Assembly: GCA_012511915.1 (NCBI GenBank)
Contig: JAAZFB010000054.1
Span: 1 to 7,969, forward strand
Length of the DNA: 7,969 bases
Origin: Clostridiaceae bacterium
GTDB taxonomy: Bacteria; Bacillota; Clostridia; Monoglobales; Firm-18
Direction: 5' to 3'
Part shown: in pieces, positions 6,535 to 7,969 of the stretch
How the letters are laid out: each line of letters starts with the position of its first letter
How positions within the stretch are numbered: position 1 is the stretch's first letter
Notes under the pieces: generated by a model
Told to the model about the DNA's origin: nothing
The model's database searches: none
What the model saw: the letters and a program-made list of their open reading frames with translations, nothing else
Translations under genes and position numbers: made by a program

Positions 6535-7740
6535 TCAGTATTTTAAATGAGGAATAGTATAACGCAAGTTGCCTTTAGCAACTTGCGTTGCCACCGCCGC
6601 CTTTGCCACCGCCGATGCAACAGCATCTTTTACCTTTGCGTTAAAGGAATTGGGTACTAAATAATCACAACACAATTCGTCTTTGCCTACTAAATCCGCA
6701 ATTGCCTTTGCGGCTGCAATCTTCATACTATCATTTATATCGCTTGCCCGTACATCAAGTGCACCGCGGAAAATACCGGGGAAAGCAAGCACGTTGTTAA
6801 TCTGGTTTGGAAAGTCACTTCTGCCTGTACCTATAATTTTTGCGCCCGCTGCTTTTGCCTCATCCGGCATAATTTCAGGCACGGGGTTTGCCATAGCAAA
6901 AATTATCGGATCTTCTGCCATTGTTTTTACCATATCAGAGGTAAGCACACCAGGAGCGGATACACCTATAAATACATCTGCACCCACAATAATATCTTTT
7001 AATAGACCTCTCTTTTTTTGCAGGTTCGAAATTTTTGCCATCTCCGCCTTGATTTCACTCAAACCCTCTCGTCCGTCATAAATCGCACCTTTTGTATCGC
7101 ATAAAATTACCTTATTAAGGTTCATACTCATAAGCAATTTAGTGATAGCAATTCCGGCAGCGCCTGAGCCATTTACAACAACTGAAATGTCTTCAATTTT
7201 TTTGCCGGTTATTTTTAGCGCATTAATCATTGCGGCAAGCGTTACAACAGCGGTACCGTGTCGGTCATCGTGAAAAAATGGAATATCGCACTCCTGATTT
7301 AGTCTTCTTTCTATTTCAAAGCATCTTGGGGCAGACATATCTTCTATATTAATTCCGCCAAAAGAGCCTGCAAGCAGCTTAACGGTATTTACAATTTCAT
7401 CTACACTCTTTGACCGTATGCAAAGAGGAAAGGCATCTACATCGCCAAAGCGTTTAAACAAAACGCATTTACCTTCCATTACCGGCATAGCCGCCTCAGT
7501 GCCTATATCACCCAAACCCAAAACCGCCGTCCCGTCCGTTACAACCGCAACCAAATTACCCCTTCGGGTGTATGTATAAGACAAATCAATATCATTTGCT
7601 ATTTCAAGGCATGGGGCGGCAACGCCCGGAGTGTATGCAATTGATAGATCATCCTTATTATTTAACTCACAACGTGCAGAAACTTCGATTTTACCTTGCC
7701 ATTGTCTGTGCCTTTTTATTGCCATTTCGTTATAGTCCAT
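6535..7740 (-). CDS. NAD(P)-dependent malic enzyme, short bacterial type (oxaloacetate-decarboxylating)
   Basis: Cytoplasmic enzyme that oxidatively decarboxylates L-malate to pyruvate and CO2 with reduction of NAD(P). It has 401 residues, the usual length of short bacterial malic enzymes, without the phosphotransacetylase-like tail of long MaeB. Visible in order: YTPGVAAPC with catalytic Y36; VTDGTAVLGLGDIG; EGKCVLFKRFGDVDAFP with catalytic K91; metal ligands E133/D134 in NIEDMSAPRCFEIE and D159 in FHDDRHGTAVV; the Rossmann loop NGSGAAG (190-196); an acidic D215 after the second strand, which hints at NAD; then ANPVPE and NQINNVLAFPG. The common DDQHGTA is here DDRHGTA (R160). The start ATG (7738-7740) is chosen over an in-frame TTG at 7767 because AGAGGAG lies just upstream and would be inside the longer version. 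It is monocistronic as far as seen and convergent with fucI. Confidence 0.95.
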   Translation of the reverse strand: MDYNEMAIKRHRQWQGKIEVSARCELNNKDDLSIAYTPGVAAPCLEIANDIDLSYTYTRRGNLVAVVTDGTAVLGLGDIGTEAAMPVMEGKCVLFKRFGDVDAFPLCIRSKSVDEIVNTVKLLAGSFGGINIEDMSAPRCFEIERRLNQECDIPFFHDDRHGTAVVTLAAMINALKITGKKIEDISVVVNGSGAAGIAITKLLMSMNLNKVILCDTKGAIYDGREGLSEIKAEMAKISNLQKKRGLLKDIIVGADVFIGVSAPGVLTSDMVKTMAEDPIIFAMANPVPEIMPDEAKAAGAKIIGTGRSDFPNQINNVLAFPGIFRGALDVRASDINDSMKIAAAKAIADLVGKDELCCDYLVPNSFNAKVKDAVASAVAKAAVATQVAKGNLRYTIPHLKY

Positions 7741-7750
7741 AAAAACCGTA

Positions 7751-7757
7751 TCTCCTC
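7751..7757 (-). promoter_or_regulatory. Ribosome binding site fixing the malic enzyme start
   Basis: On the minus strand GAGGAGA (7757 down to 7751) lies 10 nt before the ATG at 7740. The longer frame starting with TTG at 7767 has no such site, and its extra nine residues would be encoded by the leader. Confidence 0.75.
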
Positions 7758-7779
7758 TGTTTTTCAATTTCCAGTTGAT

Positions 7780-7808
7780 ATTGTAACATTTTAGTTACTT
7801 TTCGTCAA
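7780..7808 (-). promoter_or_regulatory. Predicted sigma-A promoter of the malic enzyme gene
   Basis: On the minus strand TTGACG (7808-7803) and TACAAT (7785-7780) are separated by exactly 17 nt, each differing from consensus by one base. Transcription would begin near 7773, leaving a leader of about 33 nt that holds the ribosome binding site. Confidence 0.8.
7783..7798 (-). promoter_or_regulatory. Possible operator: small palindrome inside the malic enzyme promoter
   Basis: GTAAC (7798-7794) and GTTAC (7787-7783) form a 5-bp dyad around TAAAAT, covering part of the spacer and the -10 box. Placement suits a repressor, but the arms are short and chance is a real alternative. Confidence 0.3.
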
Positions 7809-7844
7809 TAGCGGCATCCGTAAAGTTTTCAGTTTACAGTTGTT

Positions 7845-7969
7845 ATACTAATCCTCAATTAAAAGACAACTAAAAAAACTTAGGATTTTTTTCGTCAGGC
7901 AAGGCGGAAGGTTCCGTTAATACTTTATGTATTGACGGGTTCTTCCAACGCAGCATGATGGAATAAATA
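7845..7969. repeat. Hairpin-forming dispersed-repeat-like element, truncated by the window end
   Basis: The left end ATACTAATCCTC (7845-) resembles the left arm of the palindrome at 4388. Inside, 7893-7960 folds on itself: CCGTTAATAC (7914-7923) pairs with GTATTGACGG (7929-7938) over the loop TTTAT, GGAAG (7906-7910) with CTTCC (7942-7946), GC with GC, and CGTCA (7893-7897) with TGATG (7956-7960), with small internal loops. Pairing continues outward (TTTA.. with ..TAAAT-like bases) to the last base of the window, so the right arm should continue beyond it. No coding frame is plausible. It is either a non-autonomous palindromic repeat or a structured RNA end of a neighbouring transcript. Confidence 0.55.

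Noticed and set aside
6519..6547. TTGACA and TTTAAA spaced 17 nt on the plus strand, a possible antisense promoter into the malic enzyme gene
   Set aside because: The -35 box is perfect, but the -10 matches only 4 of 6, the TTGACA is part of a hairpin, and no downstream start or gene follows.
6683..7081. 132-codon open frame on the plus strand opposite malic enzyme
   Set aside because: Antisense shadow of a conserved gene; composition (Ala, Ile, Ser, Pro) and lack of a start signal do not support a gene.
1..7969. CRISPR array, tRNA/rRNA, insertion sequence transposase, toxin-antitoxin or phage-defence genes
   Set aside because: No regular spaced repeats, no cloverleaf or rRNA-like sequence, and no such protein motifs were seen on either strand.

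Overview
The window reads as chromosomal DNA of a low-GC Gram-positive anaerobe, most likely Clostridia (Oscillospiraceae/Ruminococcaceae-like). The basis is strong purine-rich Shine-Dalgarno sites (AAGGAGG, GGAGG, AGAGGAG), sigma-A-type promoters, AT-rich spacers, and a pair of DUF4330 proteins beside an O-antigen-ligase-family protein. The taxonomic call is inference; no rRNA or marker gene is present.

Region 1 (1-4377, + strand) is a tightly packed cell-surface glycopolymer operon. It holds the C-terminal half of a MurJ/MviN-type lipid-linked oligosaccharide flippase (cut by the window start), a 12-TM O-antigen ligase/polymerase (Wzy_C) protein, a family-4 glycosyltransferase, and two tandem small single-pass membrane proteins of the DUF4330 family. 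Three of the four junctions overlap (8, 4 and 14 nt) and the fourth is a 64-nt gap. A plausible combined role is that the glycosyltransferase builds a lipid-linked saccharide inside, the MurJ homologue flips it, and the Wzy/WaaL-like protein polymerises or transfers it outside. The DUF4330 pair would be an accessory of unknown job.

Region 2 (4378-6371, + strand) is a self-contained transcription unit: an imperfect 87-bp palindrome whose right arm carries a sigma-A-like promoter, then L-fucose isomerase (fucI) with all three metal-ligand residues, closed by a strong intrinsic terminator. No fucK, fucA, transporter or regulator is present.

Region 3 (6372-6534) is a 163-nt AT-rich convergent spacer with several inverted repeats and no gene. 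Region 4 (6535-7808, - strand) is a short-type NAD(P)-dependent malic enzyme with a near-consensus promoter and a small palindrome overlapping the promoter core. Region 5 (7809-7969) holds no gene. From 7845 on it contains the left part of a long hairpin-forming repeat cut by the window end.

The enzymes are ordinary members of known families. The less explained material is the DUF4330 pair in the polysaccharide operon, and the non-coding repeats: the octamer ATACTAAT, or a one-base variant, marks inverted-repeat structures in all three large intergenic regions, which suggests a dispersed MITE-like repeat family, one copy of which appears to supply the fucI promoter.
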